From contig DBRM01000036.1 of assembly GCA_002305965.1 (NCBI GenBank), forward strand, positions 1 to 43,158: a stretch of DNA of 43,158 nt. The letters are read 5' to 3'. This DNA comes from Syntrophomonas sp. UBA1368. GTDB lineage: Bacteria > Bacillota > Syntrophomonadia > Syntrophomonadales > Syntrophomonadaceae. The translations under genes and the position numbers were made by a program. Positions within the stretch are counted from its first letter, which is position 1. Each line of letters starts with the position of its first letter. This document shows, piece by piece, positions 34,372 through 42,842 of the stretch. The notes below the pieces were generated by a model. That model did no database searches. It saw nothing but the letters and a program-made list of their open reading frames with translations, and was not told where the DNA came from.

Positions 34372-37300
34372 AAACATCAACAATATCCGGATCAAACTGA
34401 ATACCGGCGAATTTTATCAATTCCTCCACCGCTTCCTGGTGGGTCATGGCCCGACGATATGGCCGGTAACTGGTCATGGCATCATAAGCATCTGCTACCG
34501 CTAGAATGCGGCATTCCAACGGAATATCCTCCCCTCGTAATTTCAAGGGATAACCTTCACCATTCCACCATTCATGATGCTTAAGGATCCAATCGCTGAT
34601 ATCTACCATTTCCGGCGCCGAAAGGGCAATGCGGTGTCCTATTTCACTATGTCTCTGCATGATCAGTCGTTCATCTTCAGTGAGGGAACTGGTCTTAAAC
34701 AGGATGGCATCCGGTACGCCAACTTTTCCAATATCATGAAACTGGGCAAAGAGACGCAGATCATTTATGACTCGCTCATCCATTCCCAGCTTTTGGGCGA
34801 TCTTTTCAACTAATTCCTGCAGCCGTTCGGCATGGCCTTCGGTTATATAGTCGCGTTCTTTTAATGCATTAGTCAGCGTTTGTACAATGGCACTGCGGGC
34901 ACTGTTGCTGCTGTGCAGTTTTTCCCGGTACATATTATTATCTGCTTCTTTGTAGACATCATCCATGGTAACTGCAAGTGATGTCCGGCTCGCTGCACCG
35001 ATAGACATACTAACCGGAATATCAGCGCTCAGGTTGTAAGTTCTTACTGTTCTTCTGATCCGGTCGATGGCATGGGCTATTGTGTCACTGTCGGCACAAG
35101 GCAAGAGAATTGCAAACTCATCGCCCCCCACCCGGGCAATAATATCCTGCCGGCGGAAACAGCTTCTTATGATATCCGCAACCTTGCACAGTGTATTATC
35201 CCCTTCAGCATGTCCCAATGTATCATTGATCAGCTTTAGCCCATCAACATCACAAATGATCAGCCACACATCCAACAAATTGTTACTCTGCATGCTTTGC
35301 ATTTGCCGTTCGAAATACAACCTGTTATAAAGACCGGTTAATCCATCGTGGGTACTCATATAAATCAGTTGATTTTCAGCTTGCTTGCTTATGGTAATAT
35401 CCCGTCCGACTGCTTGAAATTCAATGATGGTTTCCTGTTCATTGAAAATACCCCGTATTGTCCAGGACAGCCAATTTTTATCTTCATTTCCAAGGTGGAT
35501 CGCAAATTCGAATTGTTTGACCGGTTCCTGTGGAGTAACATTAAGAAGCTCTTGACGGTAATAATCTTTCTCAGATGCAGCAAGTTTATAATATGGTATT
35601 TTCCTTCCTATAATCTCAGCTTCAGGCTTATTAAAATACCTGCAAAAGGCCTTGTTCACAAATGTAAGGGTCAAATCCGGCATAAAGCGGCAAATCAGCT
35701 CGGTCTGATCCTGAACGATCGCCCGGTAACGCTTTTCACTGGTAGCCAGTTCCTGCTGTGCTTTCTTGGTAGCAGTAATATCTTCAGCTAAAATCATTCC
35801 GCCTTCTATTTCGCCATTCTCGTTTATTATTGGGGTACTGTTTATTTTGGTCATTACATAGGAACCACTGTTATGCCGCATCGGCAGTTCATAGGCAGCA
35901 CTTTCTCCTTTTCCGATTATGATTGCGATTTCTTGCATTACCAGATCATGGTATTCCTCTGGTACAAATATATTCACATGTTTGCCGATTATTTCTTCAG
36001 GTAAATATCCGCCTATTTCGGTAACTTTATTATTGATAAAGGTAATTTTGCCGTTTAAATCATAGGTTATAAATAATTCGTTCAGGTTCTGGATCAAAGC
36101 ATTTAAATAGGAAACTCTTTCCTGGAGCTTTTGTTCACTGGCCATTAATGCCTGCTCATTCTTTTTCCGCTCTGTAATATCCCTTACTATGCCTCTGAAA
36201 CCGATCACTTCATCTTTATCATCCATGATAGGTAATATGGTGGTTTCCGTAAACATTTTGCTTCCATCACGTCTGCGCACTTCCCAGTCAAAGGACTTTC
36301 TCAATTCTTTCGTCTGGTAAACATTGATAAAAGCTTTCCTGATCATTTTGGCGTTATCCTCATCCATTATCTTTCGAAAGCTTTGCCCGATCAACTCCTC
36401 GCGTGTATACCCCAATGCTGTATGTAAATACCTGTTGATGAGAAGAAATTCTCCTGGAATCGAAACTTCAAAATATCCGTCTTCCATACTCTCAATGATG
36501 TTACGGTATTTTTCTTCACTGTCTTTAAGTTCCCGCAGGGTTTTCAGTCTTTCGCTTAAGTCCGTTACGGTCTCAATGGCCCCCACTAAATTACCGTAAT
36601 CATCATATAGTGGAGTCGCACGGCCTGCCACAATCGTACCGCCGATCCCCAACTGTGGTACATATTGATCTGCAAATAAGTCATTTTCATTTTGTTGAAA
36701 ATCATCGTAATTTTCCGCAGCGTTGTTCATATCAGCCAGACCCGCCGCATAATCGATCAGCATAGGGCGTCTTCTGCCATAGAAGATGACTGAATACTCC
36801 CGGTTATCTTTACCGATCATATCACGTGCCTTGACTCCGGTCAGACCTTCCATGGCTTTATTCCATAAGGTCACTTTACCCCGCGCATCAATAACAATGG
36901 TGGGATCAGGCAGAAAATCCATTATATTTTCCAATTTATGATGGGCAGTTGTCACTGCTTCTTTGTGCTGTTCAGACTCTTCCAACTGCCGGCGCAGTTC
37001 CTCCTTAGCCCTGCGCAAGCTGTCATTTGCTTCCATTAATTCATTCTTGGTGTCCTGCAGCAGTTGATTGGAATCCCTGAGGGCTTTTTCATTCTGTTTT
37101 GCCTCAGTCACATCTTCTGCCAGTACCGCTTCACCGATTATCTTCCCGTTTTCCTCGATTGGAGCTACATTAATACGTATTGTCCTGGCTTCGCCGTCTT
37201 TACGTACTACTTTGATCAGATAAATTTCTCTTTTACCTTTCCCTTTTTGCAGACGTTTTTTGGTTTCTTTAATCACTACTTCTTTATGATCAGGATGAAC

Positions 37301-37504
37301 GACCTCCCATACATATTTTCCCATCAACTCTTTTTGCTCATAGCCAAGGATATCTTTTATTTTTTTATTAACGTAAGTCATAATGCCATCAGTATTATAT
37401 GTATAAAAAATTTCATTCATATTATCCAAAAGATCGTTTAGATATTGAACCTGCAAGGTCAGCAAATATTCCTGATCATCATGCCAGAGACCATTAGATT
37501 CCAT
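34307..37504 (-). CDS. multi-PAS diguanylate cyclase/phosphodiesterase (GGDEF + HD-GYP)
   Basis: A 1065-residue soluble protein without membrane helices. ATG 37504 follows GGGGGGGAT. Domains in order: PAS1 about 25-135, coiled linker 140-195, PAS2 195-325, PAS3 330-445, PAS4 465-580, PAS5 590-705, GGDEF 715-870 and HD-GYP 880-1055. The cyclase motif RVGGDEF (793-797) and the RxxD inhibitory site (784-787) are intact. The HD pair (923-924), KHHEWW and EGYP (983-986) are intact too. Both c-di-GMP synthesis and breakdown are therefore possible, with the balance set by PAS inputs that might bind heme, flavin or small molecules. It is a single gene, divergent from the smr gene. Confidence 0.93.
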   Translation of the reverse strand: MESNGLWHDDQEYLLTLQVQYLNDLLDNMNEIFYTYNTDGIMTYVNKKIKDILGYEQKELMGKYVWEVVHPDHKEVVIKETKKRLQKGKGKREIYLIKVVRKDGEARTIRINVAPIEENGKIIGEAVLAEDVTEAKQNEKALRDSNQLLQDTKNELMEANDSLRRAKEELRRQLEESEQHKEAVTTAHHKLENIMDFLPDPTIVIDARGKVTLWNKAMEGLTGVKARDMIGKDNREYSVIFYGRRRPMLIDYAAGLADMNNAAENYDDFQQNENDLFADQYVPQLGIGGTIVAGRATPLYDDYGNLVGAIETVTDLSERLKTLRELKDSEEKYRNIIESMEDGYFEVSIPGEFLLINRYLHTALGYTREELIGQSFRKIMDEDNAKMIRKAFINVYQTKELRKSFDWEVRRRDGSKMFTETTILPIMDDKDEVIGFRGIVRDITERKKNEQALMASEQKLQERVSYLNALIQNLNELFITYDLNGKITFINNKVTEIGGYLPEEIIGKHVNIFVPEEYHDLVMQEIAIIIGKGESAAYELPMRHNSGSYVMTKINSTPIINENGEIEGGMILAEDITATKKAQQELATSEKRYRAIVQDQTELICRFMPDLTLTFVNKAFCRYFNKPEAEIIGRKIPYYKLAASEKDYYRQELLNVTPQEPVKQFEFAIHLGNEDKNWLSWTIRGIFNEQETIIEFQAVGRDITISKQAENQLIYMSTHDGLTGLYNRLYFERQMQSMQSNNLLDVWLIICDVDGLKLINDTLGHAEGDNTLCKVADIIRSCFRRQDIIARVGGDEFAILLPCADSDTIAHAIDRIRRTVRTYNLSADIPVSMSIGAASRTSLAVTMDDVYKEADNNMYREKLHSSNSARSAIVQTLTNALKERDYITEGHAERLQELVEKIAQKLGMDERVINDLRLFAQFHDIGKVGVPDAILFKTSSLTEDERLIMQRHSEIGHRIALSAPEMVDISDWILKHHEWWNGEGYPLKLRGEDIPLECRILAVADAYDAMTSYRPYRRAMTHQEAVEELIKFAGIQFDPDIVDVFIALNIGNQSDSDNDQLFPSA

Positions 37505-37602
37505 CAAAATTATCCCCCCCACACTTGGACACATTTGTAAAATTAAACTATAAATTGTATCCTTGTATTATTATAAAATAAAATACAGTATTTTTTATAT
37601 AA

Positions 37603-37616
37603 AATTTTCGAAAATT
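37603..37616. promoter_or_regulatory. perfect palindrome in the divergent region
   Basis: AATTTTCGAAAATT is a perfect 14-base palindrome 99 bases upstream of the c-di-GMP gene and 41 bases before the smr gene. It looks like the CodY box (AATTTTCWGAAAATT) lacking the central base. The region around it is very A/T-rich, so chance is possible. Confidence 0.35.
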
Positions 37617-37656
37617 AAATTTATTTTAAATATTATTAAAAAAGAGTTGGTTTTAT

Positions 37657-38073
37657 ATGAAGCTTGAAAGAATCGATCTGCATAATCTCAGCCGTGAAGA
37701 GGCGTGGCGCAAAGCAGAAGAAAATATAACCTGGTGTATTGAGCATGGTGTTGATGTGATCGATATTATTCACGGAAAAGGTCATCACAGCCAGTATAAC
37801 TTCTCTGTAATTAAGCAGGATGTCAGGCAGAAGCTAAAAGAAGACCCTTATCTACGGGGGTCAGGATATAGAGTCATTTATGGAGAATCAGATTTTCCGG
37901 TGGCCCTGACTTTTGATGAAGGTCATACTTTGCTGGTGCGGAAAGGGGCTGAAAACAATTATATCGGCGGGACCAAAACCCGGCAAAAAAATGAGATCAT
38001 ATTTTCTGAGGAAGGAAAAAGGCTAAGAAAGGAACAAAAAGCCCGCAACGCTCTAAAGAATAAAAAGAAATGA
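37657..38073 (+). CDS. stand-alone Smr domain protein
   Basis: A 138-residue Smr (small MutS-related) protein. RIDLHNLSREEA at the start and IIHGKGHHS hold the DLH and HGKG motifs that form the nuclease-like active site. Smr domains occur at the end of MutS2 but also alone; they bind or cut branched DNA or RNA. The last 30 residues are a basic tail (KTRQKNEI, then KEQKARNALKNKKK). Its start lacks a strong ribosome site. Confidence 0.88.
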   Translation: MKLERIDLHNLSREEAWRKAEENITWCIEHGVDVIDIIHGKGHHSQYNFSVIKQDVRQKLKEDPYLRGSGYRVIYGESDFPVALTFDEGHTLLVRKGAENNYIGGTKTRQKNEIIFSEEGKRLRKEQKARNALKNKKK

Positions 38074-38096
38074 CCATTTCATGACCTCATTTTGAC

Positions 38097-38630
38097 TTAT
38101 TTGAAGGCCCAGATAAAAAAGACCAGCAAAATACTTCCCAAAATAAATCCGGCCAGTACGTCTGTGGCATAATGAACATTGAGATATATCCTGCTTATTC
38201 CAATCAGTAAGATTAAGAAAGCCAGTAACCCGGCTATTACTCTTGCGCAGCACTTCTGACCGGCTGTTAGTAACAGGTAAATGATAAAGCCATAAAAAAC
38301 CATCGCCAGTGTAGCATGGCCGCTGGGAAAACTATATCCGGCAGCAAAAGTGAGATGCTCACCTACAGGTCGATCCCGCATAAAAAACGATTTTAAAAGA
38401 TTCATGCTCCCCCAGGAAACAAACAAACTAAAAACCAGAAAAAACCCCTGAATCAACTTTTTCCTGTAAGCAAGAAATAAAAAACCGGCGGCTGCCAAAA
38501 TATAGAAAGCCATTGGAGAGCCAAGATTGGTAATATGAATCATGACCAAATCCAATGCGGGACTGGCAATACTGTCAAGTGCCTTTTTAACCATTATGTC
38601 AAAATAAAACTGTTGCTGCCAAATTTCCAA
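38097..38630 (-). CDS. PAP2 family membrane phosphatase
   Basis: A 177-residue membrane protein with the three phosphatase motifs: KSFFMRDRP, SFPSGHATLAM and RIYLNVHYATDVLAG. It has about five helices. Relatives dephosphorylate undecaprenyl diphosphate or phosphatidic acid on the outer face; undecaprenyl recycling for cell wall synthesis is possible. It is convergent with smr, 23 bases apart. Confidence 0.9.
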   Translation of the reverse strand: MEIWQQQFYFDIMVKKALDSIASPALDLVMIHITNLGSPMAFYILAAAGFLFLAYRKKLIQGFFLVFSLFVSWGSMNLLKSFFMRDRPVGEHLTFAAGYSFPSGHATLAMVFYGFIIYLLLTAGQKCCARVIAGLLAFLILLIGISRIYLNVHYATDVLAGFILGSILLVFFIWAFK

Positions 38631-38673
38631 AATCGTTATTTCTCCAGGTTTCGTTCTAATAAGTATTATGCAA

Positions 38674-39591
38674 TCAAATCATAAACTTTACCCTGTAAGG
38701 TAAATTTTGTTTGATCTCTCTTTTTAAAGGATCAGTATTGGTATGATAATGATCAAAAGCAGCATGATGGCACATTACCATGCTGAACGCCCAGCTCAGT
38801 CCTAACCAGGGCATAATTTTCGTCATCATCGGCTCCCCGGCCGGATAGCGCATATGTATTAGCGGTTTCAGCCCGGCGCGTTTTATATCATTGCTTAATC
38901 CCACATCATTGATCCCGGTACGTGTCTGATATTCAGCCACATCAAAATCCTCTTCCCCGGCGCCATTTTTGTTACCGGCATTAAACAAATTATTAAAGCT
39001 TTTCTTAATAGCAATTTTCTTCAACTGGCGGTTGCTGGCCATAAACTGTAAAAAGCGAAAGCGTTTGCTTTTTATTTTGGTATTGGGATCAGCAATACTG
39101 ATAATCAGACCCTGTGGAGAAAGTCTTTTTGCCGCAGCTTCCAGCAGTGTGACCGGATCCTTAAAATGGTGTAAGGCAGAAGAGAATACGATTAAATCAA
39201 ATTCCTCCGCTTCATTTGCCAAAAAAGAAAAGGCATCCTGCAAGATGATCCGGCAGGAAATGTTTTCTTTTTCAGCTTTAAGCCGCGCAATATCCAGCAT
39301 TTTATCTGCCAGGTCCACCAAGGTAACTTCACACTCAGCATCACAACTTTTCAATGCAAAAGCAGCTTTGCCTGCACCGCCGCACATATCGACTGCCCTC
39401 ACGGGATGTTTTAGATGCTTATGCAAAAACTGAAGCAGCGTGTTAAAGATCACAGTATATTCGATATAAGAATACTTTGGTTCATCAAAGTCCTGGTAAA
39501 ACTTCACAATTTCTTCTTTATTATATTTTTCAATATTGGCTTCAAGTATATCCTCTTCTGAATATTCTTCCCATGTTTTAACTTTATTCAT
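38674..39591 (-). CDS. SAM-dependent class I methyltransferase
   Basis: A 305-residue protein with the AdoMet-binding motif VRAVDMCGGAGKAAFAL (about 62-78), TLVDLADKMLDIAR for the second acidic residue, and LIVFSSALHHFKDP (motif IV). The last ~120 residues are an extra region, with a conserved-looking MKIMPWLGLSWAFSM stretch that may be a membrane-touching helix. The substrate is unknown. GGGGGGATAAC precedes the ATG. It is a single gene upstream of the PAP2 phosphatase, 43 bases apart. Confidence 0.85.
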   Translation of the reverse strand: MNKVKTWEEYSEEDILEANIEKYNKEEIVKFYQDFDEPKYSYIEYTVIFNTLLQFLHKHLKHPVRAVDMCGGAGKAAFALKSCDAECEVTLVDLADKMLDIARLKAEKENISCRIILQDAFSFLANEAEEFDLIVFSSALHHFKDPVTLLEAAAKRLSPQGLIISIADPNTKIKSKRFRFLQFMASNRQLKKIAIKKSFNNLFNAGNKNGAGEEDFDVAEYQTRTGINDVGLSNDIKRAGLKPLIHMRYPAGEPMMTKIMPWLGLSWAFSMVMCHHAAFDHYHTNTDPLKREIKQNLPYRVKFMI

Positions 39592-39664
39592 TGTTATCCC
39601 CCCCTTTTCTGATTATCTTATTCTTATTCGCCATCTCCGCAGACTACCCTTTTTTGAAAAACAA

Positions 39665-39715
39665 TAAGGCCTGGGTTCCATTCAGCAAATAACTGTTAAT
39701 CTGGAACCTGGCCTT
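39665..39715 (-). terminator. terminator of the sigI-rsgI operon
   Basis: Long imperfect stem AAGGCC-GTTCCA with a small bulge and a CAG/CTG sub-stem in the loop. On the minus strand it is followed by TTATTGTTTTTC, and it lies 85 bases after the RsgI-like gene. Confidence 0.7.
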
Positions 39716-39800
39716 ATCATGCTTATTATTTAGTTCATTAAAGCTCGTATTTATTCTTATTATAAAAATTAACCATTACTTATTCTCAAATTTATTAAAA

Positions 39801-40526
39801 TTAATCGGCCTCCCTTTTCGCAGAGCCTTTCTTGGCGGCTCGATCTTTATTATCAAACGAATTCTGTTTGTCTTTGCTGCCTTTCCCAGCTTGATAAGCA
39901 GGCCGGTTGTTTTCATTATCCGGCTTTATCTTGTCACGGGGTCGATCCTGCTTCTCTTTTTGATCGTTTTTTAATTTGATGCGAATGCTATTTTTATCTT
40001 GGGCATCAGCTTTTCCTTTCCCTTGGTCCTGGATATTGAACTCTTCTTCAACAGATGATTCAATTTTTTCGATAAGCTTGGCTTCCAGCTTGGCGCCGTT
40101 TTGTTTGCCACTGTTAACTTGAATGGTTACTTCTGCCTGATCATCGTCAGCCGGTAAAGCATCTTTGACCAAGGCCGGTACTGCTTCTTCCAGTTTCTTT
40201 CCTTTTAAAGCAGAATATTCTGCCGAAGTTTTTACATCCGTTTTTAATGTTTCGACTTTGATGATCCGGTTCCACCGGTTAACCCCTATTTCAATTCCAT
40301 TGGATACATTGGCATATGCAACTACATGGAAAAAATCCACCGCAGCCAGGAGCGTAAATACCAAAACAGCCGCTGCTGCCAACAGGAATTTCTTGTATTG
40401 GTACTCCTGCTGGTAAATCTGCCCGATTTGCATAGTGCGGTTTATTTTGATATACTGCCCGCCTTCCATCAGGATCGTTGAGTAACCGTTATTTGATTCA
40501 AGTACAACCCCTCTGGCCTTAGCCAC
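39801..40526 (-). CDS. RsgI-like anti-sigma factor
   Basis: A 241-residue membrane protein. GTG 40526 with AAAGGAGGG eight bases before it overlaps the end of the sigI gene by 8 bases. Domains: cytoplasmic N-terminal RsgI domain (AKARGVVLESNNGYSTILM), one transmembrane helix (about 46-64) and the conserved outside segment VSNGIEIGVNRWNRIIKVE. The C-terminal ~100 residues are highly charged and low in complexity, without a recognisable carbohydrate-binding module. In better-studied RsgI proteins the outside segment has an Asn-Pro bond that cleaves itself; here the corresponding place reads Ser-Asn-Gly. It holds SigI inactive until a surface signal arrives. Confidence 0.85.
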   Translation of the reverse strand: MAKARGVVLESNNGYSTILMEGGQYIKINRTMQIGQIYQQEYQYKKFLLAAAAVLVFTLLAAVDFFHVVAYANVSNGIEIGVNRWNRIIKVETLKTDVKTSAEYSALKGKKLEEAVPALVKDALPADDDQAEVTIQVNSGKQNGAKLEAKLIEKIESSVEEEFNIQDQGKGKADAQDKNSIRIKLKNDQKEKQDRPRDKIKPDNENNRPAYQAGKGSKDKQNSFDNKDRAAKKGSAKREAD

Positions 40527-41226
40527 GGTCAGTCCCTCCTTTGTTTGTCCAAATGTATTCCTTGAGCTGACGCAAATCATATATGCGTATCAAGGCTGCA
40601 GCCAGTATATATTTCCGGTAGCGGTCAATCAACTTACGGTCTTGCCGGTACTTTTCTTCCAATGGTTTTGCCGGCAGTTTCCTTTTCTCCAGTAAATACG
40701 TCTTTAGTTCCTGATTTTCGGCAATCAGCACGGCAATTTTTTTTGCCGTATCGCGAGTCTTCTTCTGCCGGGGAGAGGATGAAACCAATTCAGCAAATTC
40801 AATGGAAAAAGAATTTAGAATTGCTTTAAATCGTTTTATTTCCTCACTCCTGGCCATTTCCTCAACCAGGGCTTCAATTTGCTCATCATCCAAATGTCTT
40901 TGATTTAGATCATCAAGCCGGAGCATTTGAGTTCGTTTTTGGCTGCGTTTATAGTCAATGATCCGGTTATGGATTACCCTGCCCAAATAACCAAGTATAT
41001 GCCCTTTATCAGGCTCATAATGTTCAAAAGCTTCAATGATCGACATACGGGCAATACTTGCTTCTTCGTCGCCATCATCGATATATCTTCCACAGGTTCT
41101 CGAACAAATTCTTAAACAAAAAGGCATGAGTTCAGGATATATATCATCAATCGCATTCATATTGCCATCATGAAATTTTTGCCAGCTTGTATATACAATT
41201 GTTTCAAACTCTTTAGATCCGGACAT
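40519..41226 (-). CDS. sigI: SigI family RNA polymerase sigma factor
   Basis: A 235-residue sigma-70 relative with YLGRVIHNRIIDYKRSQKR in the sigma-2 region and the C-terminal SigI domain ending in YRKYILAAALIRI. GGGGAGG precedes the ATG. It is followed by its anti-sigma gene with overlapping ends, the normal sigI-rsgI order. In clostridia SigI proteins control genes for wall or polysaccharide functions. Its target genes here are not evident; the neighbouring SLH gene is a candidate. Confidence 0.9.
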   Translation of the reverse strand: MSGSKEFETIVYTSWQKFHDGNMNAIDDIYPELMPFCLRICSRTCGRYIDDGDEEASIARMSIIEAFEHYEPDKGHILGYLGRVIHNRIIDYKRSQKRTQMLRLDDLNQRHLDDEQIEALVEEMARSEEIKRFKAILNSFSIEFAELVSSSPRQKKTRDTAKKIAVLIAENQELKTYLLEKRKLPAKPLEEKYRQDRKLIDRYRKYILAAALIRIYDLRQLKEYIWTNKGGTDRG

Positions 41227-41281
41227 CTATACCTCCCCGATGCCGCATAATGGTTTCAGGCAACGTAAAAGTTCTGGTTAG

Positions 41282-41287
41282 ATTATA
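41282..41287 (-). promoter_or_regulatory. TATAAT box upstream of sigI
   Basis: TATAAT on the minus strand about 60 bases before the sigI start codon. There is no good -35 at a 17-base spacing. Confidence 0.3.
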
Positions 41288-41387
41288 CCCGACAGCCGCT
41301 GCTTTAACTATATAATGCAGACAAGGTCATAGGAAGCAAAATGTCCTTTTCTCCGCTACAAACTACCATCCAAACAGTACTTGTTCT

Positions 41388-42842
41388 TTAATCTTCTTCC
41401 GGCGGATATATTTTAATCCACACCAGTTCACCCTGATTGTTTAGGTAAATTTTGATCTTTCCGCCAGTTTCGATATCTTCAAGAACAGCTTCGTCTTCAT
41501 CAATATCATCATCATCAAATATCACTAATTCACCATCGTAAAACAACTTGTCTTCATCCGTGAATTCGATCTCATCGACTGTATTGCCGTCCTCATCAAT
41601 AATAGACATGATAAAAATCTTATGATCTTCATCATAATCGAGGTCGTCTAATATACCTTTGATCAATTCTCCATCCTGCTGACAAAAATAATTATCATCC
41701 AGACGATTCAGCATCGCCGCTAATTCATTCCTCTTCACGACCCTCATAGGGCTGAATCGACCATCAGCATCTCCCATCATGATCCGAAGTTTTTGCACCC
41801 ATTTAACTGCTTTTATGCCATCGCAAGGTATCTGATTCTCATCAAAATACTGAAAAAGATTTTTATTCTGAACTTTATTTTCGCTTAATTCAGATTTAAT
41901 CTCGTTTAAACGTTTCATGACTTCATCAAGCTCTTCGGACATTTCTTCATCTTTCATGATATTCTTTAGTTCAGTCATCAACGAGCCCAATTCATTATTG
42001 ATCAGTCCAATTTCTTTCCTGCCAAGGGCTTCTTCTTCCAGTTCTTCCAGTTGATCTTTAAATTCTTTAAGTGTCGTTCCAAAGTCATTCAACTGTTCAT
42101 AAACATCTTCAGTTAATTCTCCTTTATCTTTTTTATTTTGTTTGTCTTTGCCTTTGTGTTTATATTTGTAGATATCTTTGTTTTCGTCTTCATCTTCATC
42201 CAGATATTTATCTTCATATTCATCGATCACTTCATCCAACTCATCAATGGCTGCTTCGATTTCTTCCAGAATTTCATCCAAATCAATATCATCCACATCT
42301 GAAACATCTTCAACTATACCTTCAAAATACTCACCATATCCGTTTTCCGTTAATCGGGCAAAATATATGGCAGCCTGGTATCTCTTGATTCCCTGATTGG
42401 GATTGAAACCATCCATCTCGATTTCAAGCAGAATACCTTCATCAATAGCAGCGGCCACATACACTTTTCCCCAACCGGGTATTTTCCCTAGCAAACTGTC
42501 ATAACTATCTACATCAACCTCATCCAGATCAATGGCACCTTCCTGCTCCAATGTGCCCATTAAAGCCACGATGGTTTCCAGGCATGTAATCGGTTTATTG
42601 GGTTGAAATTTGCCATCACCATAGCCTTTCATAAAACCTTTTTGTGCAGCTTTATTGATTTCATCTCTTGCCCAGTCACCATCAATGTCTATAAACCCGG
42701 GTAGTGGTTTCATTTTCTCACTGGCAAAATTCTTCATGTAACCATATCCCTTAGGGGAATCATTTTTTTTTGCTGCTGCCCCGCCGGTAAAGATGGTTAG
42801 AATGAAAAAACACAAGACAATAATAGAGATTTTCTTTTTCAC
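41388..42842 (-). CDS. secreted acidic protein with split SLH domains
   Basis: A 484-residue protein. GTG 42842 follows GAGGAGG by nine bases. A signal peptide is followed by an SLH domain (about 50-95, FIDIDGDWARDEINKAAQKG), a second SLH (about 120-165), a long acidic and coiled segment (about 175-325, rich in Asp/Glu with a short KDKQNKKDKG patch) and a third SLH (about 330-380, GIKAVKWVQKLRIMMGDADG). The last 100 residues are very acidic and beta-rich. SLH domains anchor proteins to wall polysaccharide. The split arrangement puts a spacer between anchoring repeats. It is upstream of sigI, with 161 bases between. Confidence 0.88.
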   Translation of the reverse strand: MKKKISIIVLCFFILTIFTGGAAAKKNDSPKGYGYMKNFASEKMKPLPGFIDIDGDWARDEINKAAQKGFMKGYGDGKFQPNKPITCLETIVALMGTLEQEGAIDLDEVDVDSYDSLLGKIPGWGKVYVAAAIDEGILLEIEMDGFNPNQGIKRYQAAIYFARLTENGYGEYFEGIVEDVSDVDDIDLDEILEEIEAAIDELDEVIDEYEDKYLDEDEDENKDIYKYKHKGKDKQNKKDKGELTEDVYEQLNDFGTTLKEFKDQLEELEEEALGRKEIGLINNELGSLMTELKNIMKDEEMSEELDEVMKRLNEIKSELSENKVQNKNLFQYFDENQIPCDGIKAVKWVQKLRIMMGDADGRFSPMRVVKRNELAAMLNRLDDNYFCQQDGELIKGILDDLDYDEDHKIFIMSIIDEDGNTVDEIEFTDEDKLFYDGELVIFDDDDIDEDEAVLEDIETGGKIKIYLNNQGELVWIKIYPPEED

